From Paracoccus aestuarii (GTDB taxonomy: Bacteria; Pseudomonadota; Alphaproteobacteria; Rhodobacterales; Rhodobacteraceae): DNA of 64,000 nucleotides. Under the pieces are notes generated by a model. That model made no database searches. It had not been told where the DNA came from and saw nothing but the letters and a program-made list of their open reading frames with translations. Positions within the stretch are counted from its first letter, which is position 1. Each line of letters opens with the position of its first letter. The translations under genes and the position numbers were made by a program. Location of the stretch: assembly GCF_028553885.1 (NCBI RefSeq), contig NZ_CP067169.1, positions 2,901,001 to 2,965,000 on the forward strand, given 5' to 3'. Shown one piece after another: positions 1-7,671 of the stretch.

Positions 1-405
1 CGCACCAAAGGCGGTATGAACACCAAGTTGCACGCTGTCGCCGATGCGAAGGGGCGGCCGATCGGGTTCTTCATGTCGGCCGGCCAGGTTAGCGATTACA
101 CCGGCGCGGCGGCGCTGCTGGGCAGCCTGCCGAAGGCTGAGTGGCTTCTGGCCGACAGGGGCTACGACGCTGACTGGTTCAGAGACGCTTTGAAAGACAA
201 GGGGATAAAGGTTTGCATCCCCGGACGGAGGTCCCGCAAGAAGGCCGTCAAATACGACAAGCGGCGTTACAAAAGGCGTAACCGCATCGAAATCATGTTC
301 GGACGTCTGAAGGACTGGAGGCGCGTCGCAACCCGTTATGACCGCTGCCCGGAAACGTTCTTCTCAGCGATCATGCTCGCCGCAACCGTCTTGTTCTGGC
401 TGTGA
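1..405 (+). CDS. IS5-family transposase, C-terminal part
   Basis: DDE transposase of the IS5 family, which cuts and pastes its own element. The frame is open from base 1 (RTKGGMNTKLHAV), so the N-terminal part is outside the window. Visible are the second catalytic Asp in LADRGYDADWF and the C-terminal Glu region RNRIEIMFGRLKDWRRV, typical of the IS427-like group. An internal ATG at 16 is not the true start. The protein ends in a hydrophobic stretch usual for this family. Confidence 0.9.
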   Translation, partial: RTKGGMNTKLHAVADAKGRPIGFFMSAGQVSDYTGAAALLGSLPKAEWLLADRGYDADWFRDALKDKGIKVCIPGRRSRKKAVKYDKRRYKRRNRIEIMFGRLKDWRRVATRYDRCPETFFSAIMLAATVLFWL

Positions 406-424
406 AACTTAATGAGTCTGGAGC
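1..424 (+). mobile_element. IS5-family insertion sequence, right end (left part outside window)
   Basis: The window opens inside an IS5-family transposase and leaves the element shortly after its stop codon. The sequence after the stop, around AATGAGTCTGGAGC, looks like a terminal inverted repeat, but the other end lies outside the window, so neither the repeat nor the target duplication can be confirmed. The neighbouring dsbA-like gene ends on a TAG immediately at the presumed junction. The exact end may be off by a few bases. Confidence 0.7.
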
Positions 425-1054
425 CTAGGAGGCGGTGCCCATCGTGGCGCGGCCCCGCGCGACCAGGGCGCGCAGCTCGGCAATGGTCATGGCGCCGAAG
501 ACGGCCTCGTCCCCGCAGATGAAGGTGGGCGTGCCCGCCAGGCCCATATGTTCGGCCAGCATGTGGCTCATGGTGATGTGGCGTTCGATATCCGCGCCCT
601 CCATCCCGGTGCGCAGCGCCTCCTCGTCCAGGCCGACCTCGCGGGCGACGCGCATGACGCTGGCCTGTTCGACCCGGCCCCTGAGGCCCAGAAGCCCGGC
701 ATGGAACTGCCAGTATTTTCCGGTTGGCAGCGCCGCCAGCGAGGCGCGGGCCGCGAAATCCGATCCGGGACCGAAGACCGGCCATTCGCGATAGACGACG
801 CGCAGCTGCGGGTCCGATCGCACCAGCTCCGAGATGCGGGGCAGCATCGTGCGGCAATGCCCGCAATTATAGTCGAAGAATTCCGTCAGGGTGACATTGC
901 CCTGGGGGTTGCCCAGCACGGGCGCGGTGCGGTCGCGTTCCAAGGCGCGGCGCAGATCCTCGGGCATGGGGTTGGGGCGGTCCTGGGCCAGCCCCGCCAG
1001 CGGCAGCACAGCGGCGGCCCCGGCAAGGGACAAAAGGGCGCGGCGGGTCGGCAT
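425..1054 (-). CDS. DsbA-family thiol:disulfide oxidoreductase, secreted
   Basis: Thioredoxin-fold protein of about 209 residues predicted to act in the periplasm on disulfide bonds. It starts MPTRRALLSLAGAAA, a Tat/Sec-like signal peptide with cleavage near LAGLAQD, and carries the redox motif C64-G-H-C67 in a FFDYNCGHC context and a cis-Pro region GTPTFICG. The start at 1054 is preferred because AAAGGA lies just upstream; an in-frame ATG further upstream has no signal peptide. The TAG stop lies against the end of the IS5-type element, so the last residues could have been altered by the insertion. Confidence 0.88.
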   Translation of the reverse strand: MPTRRALLSLAGAAAVLPLAGLAQDRPNPMPEDLRRALERDRTAPVLGNPQGNVTLTEFFDYNCGHCRTMLPRISELVRSDPQLRVVYREWPVFGPGSDFAARASLAALPTGKYWQFHAGLLGLRGRVEQASVMRVAREVGLDEEALRTGMEGADIERHITMSHMLAEHMGLAGTPTFICGDEAVFGAMTIAELRALVARGRATMGTAS

Positions 1055-1109
1055 GGCTTGTCCTTTCGGGTGGGCTTTGGTCTGATCGGGGCCTAGGCGA
1101 GGCTGTCCC

Positions 1110-1430
1110 ATGCGTAAACCGAGACCTGACCCCGACCGGGTCACGATGCCGTCAGAGACCGACCCGATCTGCCCGCTCTGCCTGCGGCCGATCCCGCCCG
1201 ACGTGCCCCAGAGCCGCCATCACCTGATCCCCAAGCTGCGCGGCGGCAAGGGCGGTCCGACGGTGCTGCTGCACCATATCTGCCACAAGACGATCCACAA
1301 GACCCTGCGCGAGACGGAGCTGGCGCGCAACGTCAACACCGTCGAGGCGCTGCGCGCCCATCCCGACCTGGTCCGGTTCTGGGACTGGGTGGCCAAGCGC
1401 CCGCCCGGGTTTTCGGGCCGCGCGCGCTGA
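1110..1430 (+). CDS. Small HNH-nuclease-like protein
   Basis: Protein of about 106 residues (or 94 from the ATG at 1146) with a zinc-binding HNH-type layout: CPLC near residue 22, HHLIPKLRGG near 37, and a second metal site around LLHHICHKTIH. HNH domains of this type are DNA endonucleases or their non-catalytic relatives. It is divergent from the dsbA-like gene and stands alone. Similar small HNH proteins occur as housekeeping-like orphans, so a restriction role is not implied. Confidence 0.75.
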   Translation: MRKPRPDPDRVTMPSETDPICPLCLRPIPPDVPQSRHHLIPKLRGGKGGPTVLLHHICHKTIHKTLRETELARNVNTVEALRAHPDLVRFWDWVAKRPPGFSGRAR

Positions 1431-1442
1431 GCGGCCCCGCCT

Positions 1443-3293
1443 TCAGTCGCGGGGGTGGAAGTGGTCATGGACCTTCTGGGCCATGGCGGCGGATATCCCC
1501 TCGACCGCCTGCAGGTCGGGCAGGCCCGCGCGGGCGACCGCCTTGGCGCTGCCGAAATGGGCCAGCAGGGCGCGCTTGCGGGCGGCGCCGATGCCCGCGA
1601 TCTCGTCCAGGGGGTTGGCCATCTGCGATTTGGCGCGGCGCGCCCGGTGGGTGCCGATGGCCCAGCGATGCGCCTCGTCCCGCAGGCGCTGCACGAAATA
1701 GAGAACCGGGTCGTTCATCCGCAGCGCGAAGGGGCGCGCGCCGGGGCGGTGGAACTCCTCCTTGCCGTGGTCGCGGTCCTGGCCCTTGGCGACGCCGATC
1801 ATGGGGATGTCCTCGACGCCCAGCTCGGCCATGATCTCATGCACCGCCGAGACCTGCCCCGCGCCGCCGTCGATCAGCAGAAGGTCCGGCCAGGCCTCGG
1901 TCTGGCGGTCGGGATCGTCCTTCAGCAGGCGGGTGAAGCGGCGCGTCAGCACCTCCTTCATCATGCCGAAATCGTCGCCCGGCGTGATCTCGGTCCCCTT
2001 GATGTTGAACTTGCGATACTGGTTCTTGATCCAGCCCTCGGCCCCCGCCACGATCATGCCGCCCACCGCGTTGGTGCCCATGATGTGGCTGTTGTCATAG
2101 ACCTCGATCCGGCGCGGGGGGGCGGGCAGATCGAAGGCCTCGGCCAGGCCCTCCAGCAGGCGCAGCTGGGTCGCGCTTTCGGACATGCGGCGCGCCAGGC
2201 TCTCGCGCGCATTGCGCAGGGCGTTGGTGACCAGATCGGATTTCTCGCCGCGCAGGGGGACGGCCACCTCGACCTTGCGGCGCGCGCGTTCGGACAGGAC
2301 CTCGGCGGTCAGGTCCGGGTCCTCGGGCGGGTGGGACAGCAGGATCTGGCGCGGCGGCGGCTTGTCGTCGTAGAATTGCAGCAGGAAGGCCTGCATCACC
2401 TCCTCCGGGCTCTCGGCCCCGCCAAGGCGCGGATAGAAATCACGGTTCCCCCAGCTCTGATTGCCGCGGATGAAGAAGACCTGCACGCAGGCCTGGCCGC
2501 TTTCCATATGCAGGGCGACGATATCGGCCTCGGCCACGCCCTTGGGGTTGATGGCCTGCACCGACTGCACCGCGGTCAGCGCCTTGATGCGGTCGCGGAG
2601 CGCCGCGGCGCGTTCATATTCCATGTTCTCGGCCGCCTGCGCCATCTCGGTGGCCAGGTCGGACTGGATGGTCGTGGTCTTGCCCTGCAGGAAGCGTTCC
2701 GCATCATTGACCAGCGCGCGGTAATCCGGCGCGCTGATCCGGCCCACGCAGGGCGCGCTGCAGCGCTTGATCTGGAACAGCAGGCAGGGGCGGGTGCGGG
2801 ACTCGAACACGCTGTCGGTGCAGTTCCGCAGCAGGAACACCCGCTGCAGTTGGGTCAGGGTGCGGTTCACCGCCCCCGCGCTGGCGAAGGGGCCGTAGTA
2901 ATCGCCTTTTTCGGTCTTGGCGCCGCGATGCTTCTTGATCTGGGGATAATCGTGGGACTTGGCCACCAGGATGTTCGGGAATGACTTGTCGTCGCGCAGC
3001 AGCACGTTGTAGCGCGGCTTCAGCTGCTTGATCAGGTTCTGCTCCAAGAGCAGCGCCTCGGTTTCCGTGTTCGTGGTCAGGAACATCATCGAGGCGGTTT
3101 CGCGGATCATCCGCGCGATGCGCGCCGAATGGCCCGAGGGCCGGGCATAGTTCGACACCCGCGCCCGCAGGTCGCGCGCCTTGCCGACATAGAGCACCGC
3201 TTGGGCGGCATCCAGCATGCGATAGACGCCGGGACTGCCGTCCAGCGTGCGAAGATAGTCCTGGATCAGGGCGTGGCCGGTTTTCTGGGTCAT
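1443..3293 (-). CDS. uvrC: Excinuclease ABC subunit C
   Basis: UvrC makes the two incisions flanking damaged DNA in the UvrABC nucleotide-excision repair complex. The 616-residue protein shows the N-terminal GIY-YIG domain ([20 protein letters not shown]), a UVR helix pair near residues 205-240 ([15 protein letters not shown]), the RNase-H-like domain with [11 protein letters not shown] and LLIDGGAGQ, and C-terminal HhH motifs ([24 protein letters not shown]). Length is normal for the family. The start at 3293 (MTQKTG) is chosen over an upstream in-frame ATG that would add a non-conserved extension. Confidence 0.97.
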   Translation of the reverse strand: MTQKTGHALIQDYLRTLDGSPGVYRMLDAAQAVLYVGKARDLRARVSNYARPSGHSARIARMIRETASMMFLTTNTETEALLLEQNLIKQLKPRYNVLLRDDKSFPNILVAKSHDYPQIKKHRGAKTEKGDYYGPFASAGAVNRTLTQLQRVFLLRNCTDSVFESRTRPCLLFQIKRCSAPCVGRISAPDYRALVNDAERFLQGKTTTIQSDLATEMAQAAENMEYERAAALRDRIKALTAVQSVQAINPKGVAEADIVALHMESGQACVQVFFIRGNQSWGNRDFYPRLGGAESPEEVMQAFLLQFYDDKPPPRQILLSHPPEDPDLTAEVLSERARRKVEVAVPLRGEKSDLVTNALRNARESLARRMSESATQLRLLEGLAEAFDLPAPPRRIEVYDNSHIMGTNAVGGMIVAGAEGWIKNQYRKFNIKGTEITPGDDFGMMKEVLTRRFTRLLKDDPDRQTEAWPDLLLIDGGAGQVSAVHEIMAELGVEDIPMIGVAKGQDRDHGKEEFHRPGARPFALRMNDPVLYFVQRLRDEAHRWAIGTHRARRAKSQMANPLDEIAGIGAARKRALLAHFGSAKAVARAGLPDLQAVEGISAAMAQKVHDHFHPRD

Positions 3294-3594
3294 GGGGTCA
3301 AGGTGGTGATTCTGCCCGGCGCTGCAAGTTCCAGCGCCCGAGTGCAACCGTTAAGCTTTCCACGGAATCTGTGGATAAATCTGTGGGCGGCCTGTGAGGA
3401 TGACCCCCCCGGGCCAGCAATCGTTACATTCCGGTGATGTTGCCCGGTTTTTAGGCAGGATCCAAGGCCATTGTTTTTCATGGATAAATTTCTGGATATC
3501 TTCCTGTGGATGGAAAAAACCTGTTGAATCCGCAGCTTGGCGCGACGCGGGAATCGATGGTGGACAAAGCATGGGAACAGGCCGGGAACAACCC
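3294..3594. other. Intergenic region between uvrC and the SDR gene
   Basis: About 300 bases without a convincing gene. It is less GC-rich than its neighbours and should contain the uvrC promoter, since the upstream SDR gene ends at 3595 on the same strand. No clear terminator or operator was found by eye. Confidence 0.5.
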
Positions 3595-4374
3595 TCAGTC
3601 GTGACCGATGATGTCGGGCGTGCGCCATCCCAGATGCTGGCCGCCATCGACGCAGATCAGCTGTCCGGTGACGGCGCGGGCCTCCAGGAAATAGCCCAGG
3701 GCCTGGGTGATCCCCTGTGGATCGGCGCCGCGTTCCAGGATGGTGCCGGCACGTTGGGCGGCGAAATGCGCGGCGCTCTGGCGGCTGCCCTGCATGGTGG
3801 GGCCGGGGCCGATGGCGTTCACGCGGATGTCGGGGGCCAGAGCCTGGGCGGCGGTGCGGGTCAGCGACCACAGCGCCGCCTTGGCGATGGAATAGGTCAT
3901 GAAGGCCGGGGTCGGCTTCAGCACCCGCTGATCGACCATGTTGATGACCAGGGCGCGGGCCTGCGGCTCGCCGTTCTCGTCCGGGCAGGCCTTGGGGGCC
4001 TGGGCCGCGAAGGCCTGGATCAGCTGGAAGGGCGCGCGCAGGTTCGATCCCAGATGGCGGTCCCAGCCGTCCATCGTCGCGCTGTGGATCGTGTCGTGAT
4101 CGAAGATCGAGGCGTTGTTCACCAGCACCTCCAGCCGGCCCATCCGGTCGGCCACCCGGCCGACCAGCGCGGCCGTCGCATCCGCATCCAGCAGGTCGGC
4201 CTGAAAGGTCGCCGCCGCGACGCCCAAGGCGCGGGCCTCGGCGGCGGTGGCCTCGGCATCCTCGGCGGATCGGTCGTAATGGATCGCCACGTCATGGCCG
4301 CGCCGCGCCAGCTCCAGCACCATCGCCCGGCCCAGGCGGCGCGCGCCCCCGGTGACCAGCGTCACGCCGCTCAC
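3595..4374 (-). CDS. Short-chain dehydrogenase/reductase, pteridine-reductase-like
   Basis: SDR-family NAD(P)H oxidoreductase of 259 residues. The Rossmann signature TGGARRLG is near residue 8, NNAS follows at the usual place, and the active-site Tyr-Lys is in TYSIAKAAL. The usual catalytic Ser is replaced by Asp in INMVDQRV, as in pteridine reductase 1 and FolM dihydromonapterin reductase, so a pterin/folate substrate is plausible but inferred. The GTG start at 4374 overlaps the TGA of the antiporter gene (GTGA), indicating translational coupling in an operon with the antiporter and S49 peptidase. Confidence 0.85.
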   Translation of the reverse strand: MSGVTLVTGGARRLGRAMVLELARRGHDVAIHYDRSAEDAEATAAEARALGVAAATFQADLLDADATAALVGRVADRMGRLEVLVNNASIFDHDTIHSATMDGWDRHLGSNLRAPFQLIQAFAAQAPKACPDENGEPQARALVINMVDQRVLKPTPAFMTYSIAKAALWSLTRTAAQALAPDIRVNAIGPGPTMQGSRQSAAHFAAQRAGTILERGADPQGITQALGYFLEARAVTGQLICVDGGQHLGWRTPDIIGHD

Positions 4375-5282
4375 AGCAGCACCCAGACATAGCCCGCATA
4401 GAACAGCACGAAGCCCGCGCCCACGGCCCGCGTCAGGCTGACCGCGCGCAGCAGGAACGGCGCCAGCAGCAGCGAGGTGCCCAGCATCACCCACAGGTCC
4501 AGGCGCAGCATCTCGGGCGGGACCGGCAGGGGGGCGACCACGGCGGTGATCCCCAGGATGGCCAGCAGGTTGAAGATGTTGGACCCCACGACATTGCCCA
4601 GCGCCATGTCCGCCCGCCCCCGCATGGCCGAGGCGACCGATGCCGCCAGTTCGGGAAGGGACGTGCCCACGGCGACCAGCGTCAGGCCGATGACCGCGTC
4701 GCTGATGCCGAATGTGCGCGCGATGTCCGACGCCCCGGTGACCAGCAGGTTCGCGCCCAAGGGCAGCAGGACCAGCCCCAGCCCCAGCCAGATCGCGATG
4801 CGGGTCCAGTTGGCGCCCAGCTCGGCGCCCTCCAGCTCCTCGGCATCGGCCTTGCCGGTGCTCAGCTGGCGCCACAGGACCAAGGCCAGGGCGGCCAGCA
4901 GGATCGCGCCCTCGATGCGGCCGATCTCGCCGGTGAAGGCCAAGGCGATGACCAGGACCGAGGCGCCGATCATCATCGCCCAGCTTTCGCGCAGGTCGTG
5001 GCCGCGCGTCACGATGGTCGATATGACCGCCGTCACCCCCAGGATCAGCACCACATTGGCGATGTTCGAACCCACGACATTGCCCATCGCGATCCCCGAC
5101 GAGCCCTGCAGCGCCGCCGAGATCGACACCAGCAGCTCGGGCGCCGAGGTGCCGAAGGCCACCACGGTCAGGCCCACGACCAAGGGGGTCATGCCCAGCT
5201 TCAGCGCCAGGTTCACGGCACCCTTGACCAGCAGGTCGCCCCCGAAAACCAGCAGGGCAAGCCCACCCAGCACCAGCATCAT
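4371..5282 (-). CDS. Calcium/sodium antiporter, CaCA/YrbG family
   Basis: Inner-membrane cation exchanger of 303 residues with about ten TM segments. The two inverted alpha repeats of the CaCA superfamily are obvious: GTSAPELLVSISAALQG with GNVVGSNIANV in the first half, and GTSLPELAASVASAMRG with GNVVGSNIFNL in the second. The start at 5282 (MMLVLGG) directly follows the stop of a 39-aa membrane ORF and is followed by a GTGA overlap with the SDR gene. The ion is assigned by family, not shown by sequence. Confidence 0.92.
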   Translation of the reverse strand: MMLVLGGLALLVFGGDLLVKGAVNLALKLGMTPLVVGLTVVAFGTSAPELLVSISAALQGSSGIAMGNVVGSNIANVVLILGVTAVISTIVTRGHDLRESWAMMIGASVLVIALAFTGEIGRIEGAILLAALALVLWRQLSTGKADAEELEGAELGANWTRIAIWLGLGLVLLPLGANLLVTGASDIARTFGISDAVIGLTLVAVGTSLPELAASVASAMRGRADMALGNVVGSNIFNLLAILGITAVVAPLPVPPEMLRLDLWVMLGTSLLLAPFLLRAVSLTRAVGAGFVLFYAGYVWVLL

Positions 5283-5283
5283 G

Positions 5284-5403
5284 TCAACGATCACGTCGGT
5301 TGATCCCCAGAATGGTCCGAATGGCGCGCCGGACACCGGGACCGCCCATCAGGGCGATGACGATCATGACCAGCAGGAACAGGACGACGACGCGCAGGCT
5401 CAT
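5284..5403 (-). CDS. 39-residue single-pass membrane protein
   Basis: A tiny ORF filling the gap between the S49 peptidase and the antiporter. Translation begins MSLRVVVLFLLVMIVIALMG, a strong TM helix, and ends in a basic tail (VRRAIRTILGINRRDR). Its ATG overlaps the peptidase stop (ATGA at 5400-5403) and its stop lies one base before the antiporter ATG, so coupled translation is likely. No function is recognised; the tight packing argues it is real. Confidence 0.7.
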   Translation of the reverse strand: MSLRVVVLFLLVMIVIALMGGPGVRRAIRTILGINRRDR

Positions 5404-6206
5404 CCCCGGGTTCCGAAGCGCTGAAAGGCGGCGCGATCCTCGGCCGCATCCAGCAGCGCGTCGGCCGACAGGCCCAGCCTGCGCAGAAGGGGGCGGCGCA
5501 TGCCATGCACCTCAAAGCGGATGTCGTCGCCGCACAGCGCCCGCATGCGCGGGACCAGATGGCCGATCCCGTCGGCCAACCCCAGGTGCACGGCCTCGCG
5601 CCCGGCCCAGAACTCGCCCGTGAAGAGGTCGCGTTCGGTCGACAGGCGGGTGCCGCGGCGGGCGCGGACATGGTCCTTGAAGGCCTCGTGGATGGGCTCC
5701 AGGATGGCATGCAGACGGGCCACGTCCTCGGGGCGTTCGGGGCGGAACGGGTCCAGCGTGGATTTCGACAGGCCCGCCGTGTGGACGCGCCGCTCGATGC
5801 CCCATCTCTCGATCAGGCCGTGGAACCCGAAACCGGCCGAGATCACCCCGATCGACCCCAGGATCGAGCTGTCATCCGCCCAGATCCGGTCCGCCGCGCA
5901 GGCCAGCCAATAGCCGCCCGACGCGGCCACGTCTTCGACGAAGGCATGGACGGGGATGTCGCGCTGATCGGCCAGCCGCCGGATGCGCGCCGCGATCAGC
6001 GAGGATTGCACCGGCGATCCGCCGGGCGAATTGACCGCCAGCGCCACGGCCACGGGCCTGCGGGCAAAGGCGCGTTCGATGACCGGCGCCAAGGCCGCGT
6101 CGTTCAGCCCCCCGCCGCGCCCGCCGCCGCCGATGGCGCCCGCCAGGCGGATCACCGCGACGCGGGGTTTTCGGGACAGGGCTCGGCCGATCAGGGGAAT
6201 ACGCAT
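5400..6206 (-). CDS. S49-family (SppA-like) membrane-associated serine peptidase
   Basis: ClpP-fold peptidase of about 268 residues that degrades membrane or signal peptides. The nucleophile Ser96 is in EDVAASGGYW and the general-base Lys148 in AGLSKSTLDPF, the Ser-Lys dyad of the S49 family; NSPGGSP forms the oxyanion strand. It is the short, SohB/bacterial-SppA-C type and has no obvious N-terminal TM helix. The start at 6206 (MRIPLIGR) is preferred over an upstream ATG. It leads an operon with the 39-aa membrane protein, the antiporter and the SDR. Confidence 0.9.
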   Translation of the reverse strand: MRIPLIGRALSRKPRVAVIRLAGAIGGGGRGGGLNDAALAPVIERAFARRPVAVALAVNSPGGSPVQSSLIAARIRRLADQRDIPVHAFVEDVAASGGYWLACAADRIWADDSSILGSIGVISAGFGFHGLIERWGIERRVHTAGLSKSTLDPFRPERPEDVARLHAILEPIHEAFKDHVRARRGTRLSTERDLFTGEFWAGREAVHLGLADGIGHLVPRMRALCGDDIRFEVHGMRRPLLRRLGLSADALLDAAEDRAAFQRFGTRG

Positions 6207-6249
6207 GGCGCATAGATAGGCCGCGCCGTGCCGGGCCACAAGCGGCCGA

Positions 6250-7266
6250 TCAGGCCCTGATCGTGTCGCCCGGCAGGAAAGTCGGGGTCAGCGCGATGAT
6301 CCGGTTCTCGGGCCGCTGGTCCTTGCCCGAGACCAGCCGCGCCGCCCGCCGCCCGACATCGACCCGGCGCGCATCGGTGGTGGCCAGCCGCATCGGCAGC
6401 CCGTCCAGAAGGTCCACCCCGTTGAACCCCGCCAGCCCGATCCGGCCCGGAATGTCATAGCCCCGGTCGATGCAGTGCAGCAGCCCCCCCGCCCCGATCA
6501 TGTCGTTCGAGAAATAGAGGAAATCCAGGTCCGGCGCGCGCGACAGGATGCGCTCGGTCAGTTCGCGCCCCTTCAGCAGGCTGGAGCCGCCTTGGTAATA
6601 TTCCCGCGCCTCCAGCGTGATGCCGGCCTGGGCCAGCCCCTCCTCGAAGCCCGACAGGCGTTTGCGGGCGCGGTGATCCTCGGGCATGTGGGTGCCCACG
6701 AAGCCGATGCGGCGATAGCCCGCGGCCAGGATGCGGTCGGCCATCTCGCGTCCCGCGCGGATGTGGGATATCCCCACCAGCGTGTCGATCCCCTCGCCGT
6801 CGACATCCATGATCTCGACCACCGGAATGCCGGAATTTTGCAGCATGGCCCGCGCCGCGCGGCTGTGCTCCAGCCCCGCCAGGATCACCCCCGAGGGCCG
6901 CCAGGACAGCATGTCATAGAGCACCATCTCCTCGCGTGCGGGGGAATAGTTGGTGACCCCGATCACCGGCTGCAGCCCGGTATCGTCTAGTTCCGCCGAG
7001 ATCCCGCCCAGCACGTCGGGAAAGACCAGGTTCGACAGGGACGGGATGACCACCGCGACCAAGTTGACGCGCTGGCTGGCCAGCCCGCCCGCGATCTTGT
7101 TGGGGACATAGCCCAAGGTCTTGGCGGCGGTCAGCACCTTCTCGCGCGTGGCGGCGGACACGTCGCCCCGGTTGCGCAGCACCCGGCTGACGGTCATCTC
7201 CGAGACGCCCGACGCCTCGGAGACATCGCGAAGGGTCAGCGGGCGGCGGGGTCTGGTGGGGATCAT
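6250..7266 (-). CDS. LacI-family transcriptional regulator (GntR/IdnR-like)
   Basis: Repressor of 338 residues with an N-terminal LacI HTH (TLRDVSEASGVSEMTVSRVLRN at about 11-32), a hinge helix (NKIAGGLAS) and a periplasmic-binding-protein-like effector domain. The architecture resembles gluconate/idonate repressors. No sugar gene is adjacent: it ends just before the S49 peptidase and starts next to a tRNA gene, so its regulon is not shown here. Confidence 0.88.
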   Translation of the reverse strand: MIPTRPRRPLTLRDVSEASGVSEMTVSRVLRNRGDVSAATREKVLTAAKTLGYVPNKIAGGLASQRVNLVAVVIPSLSNLVFPDVLGGISAELDDTGLQPVIGVTNYSPAREEMVLYDMLSWRPSGVILAGLEHSRAARAMLQNSGIPVVEIMDVDGEGIDTLVGISHIRAGREMADRILAAGYRRIGFVGTHMPEDHRARKRLSGFEEGLAQAGITLEAREYYQGGSSLLKGRELTERILSRAPDLDFLYFSNDMIGAGGLLHCIDRGYDIPGRIGLAGFNGVDLLDGLPMRLATTDARRVDVGRRAARLVSGKDQRPENRIIALTPTFLPGDTIRA

Positions 7267-7369
7267 GGAGGCTGTTCCGGCTTATGTGCAGGCGATGTTA
7301 GCGAAGGTCATCCCCGCCGACAACCGGCGCTTGCCAAGCGCGCCCCCCCGCCGTTATTCAGAGACCCAA

Positions 7370-7446
7370 GGCCCCGTGGCTCAACTGGATAGAGCAGCCC
7401 CCTCCTAAGGGGCAGGTTGCAGGTTCGAATCCTGCCGGGGTCACCA
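7370..7446 (+). tRNA. tRNA-Arg (anticodon CCT)
   Basis: A full cloverleaf can be folded: acceptor GGCCCCG/CGGGGTC (7370-7376 with 7436-7442, one G-U pair), D stem GCTC/GAGC, anticodon stem GCCCC/GGGGC with anticodon CCT at 7404-7406, and T stem GCAGG/CCTGC with loop TTCGAAT. Discriminator A and an encoded CCA follow at 7443-7446. It reads AGG codons. It marks the point where core-like genes give way to accessory DNA; tRNA-Arg genes are common island sites, but no repeat of its 3' end was found in the window. Confidence 0.95.
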
Positions 7447-7671
7447 AAAATCTCAAAGGTGACGATGAAGCATAAGAGTGCACGTTTTGCGGTTCCTGTG
7501 CACACCATGCGTCAAGAAGTTTCTGCAGCGCTACGGCGATGTCGGCTCAAGCGGTTGACGCGCATCAGGTTTTTCTTGTGGAGAAATCGGGTGACGCGCA
7601 TGTGCTCAGCCGAACGAACCTTTTTCCACCGCCTCTCCGCGCAGTCTAAGTGGCAGGACCTGCTGCGCTCT
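7447..7671. other. Gene-free stretch between tRNA-Arg and the tniQ-like gene
   Basis: No credible gene. It contains two copies of TGACGCGCAT 36 bases apart (7556-7565 and 7592-7601), possibly transposase-binding repeats of a former Tn7/Tn5053-like element end, though no terminal TGT/ACA pair could be defined. Confidence 0.35.

Noticed and set aside
1455..2984. Long plus-strand open frame of 509 codons opposite uvrC
   Set aside because: It is antisense to uvrC, which has full-length clear domains; high-GC genes commonly leave such open frames on the other strand.
7370..7446. Attachment-site duplication of the tRNA 3' end
   Set aside because: No second copy of the T-arm/acceptor sequence was found elsewhere in the window.
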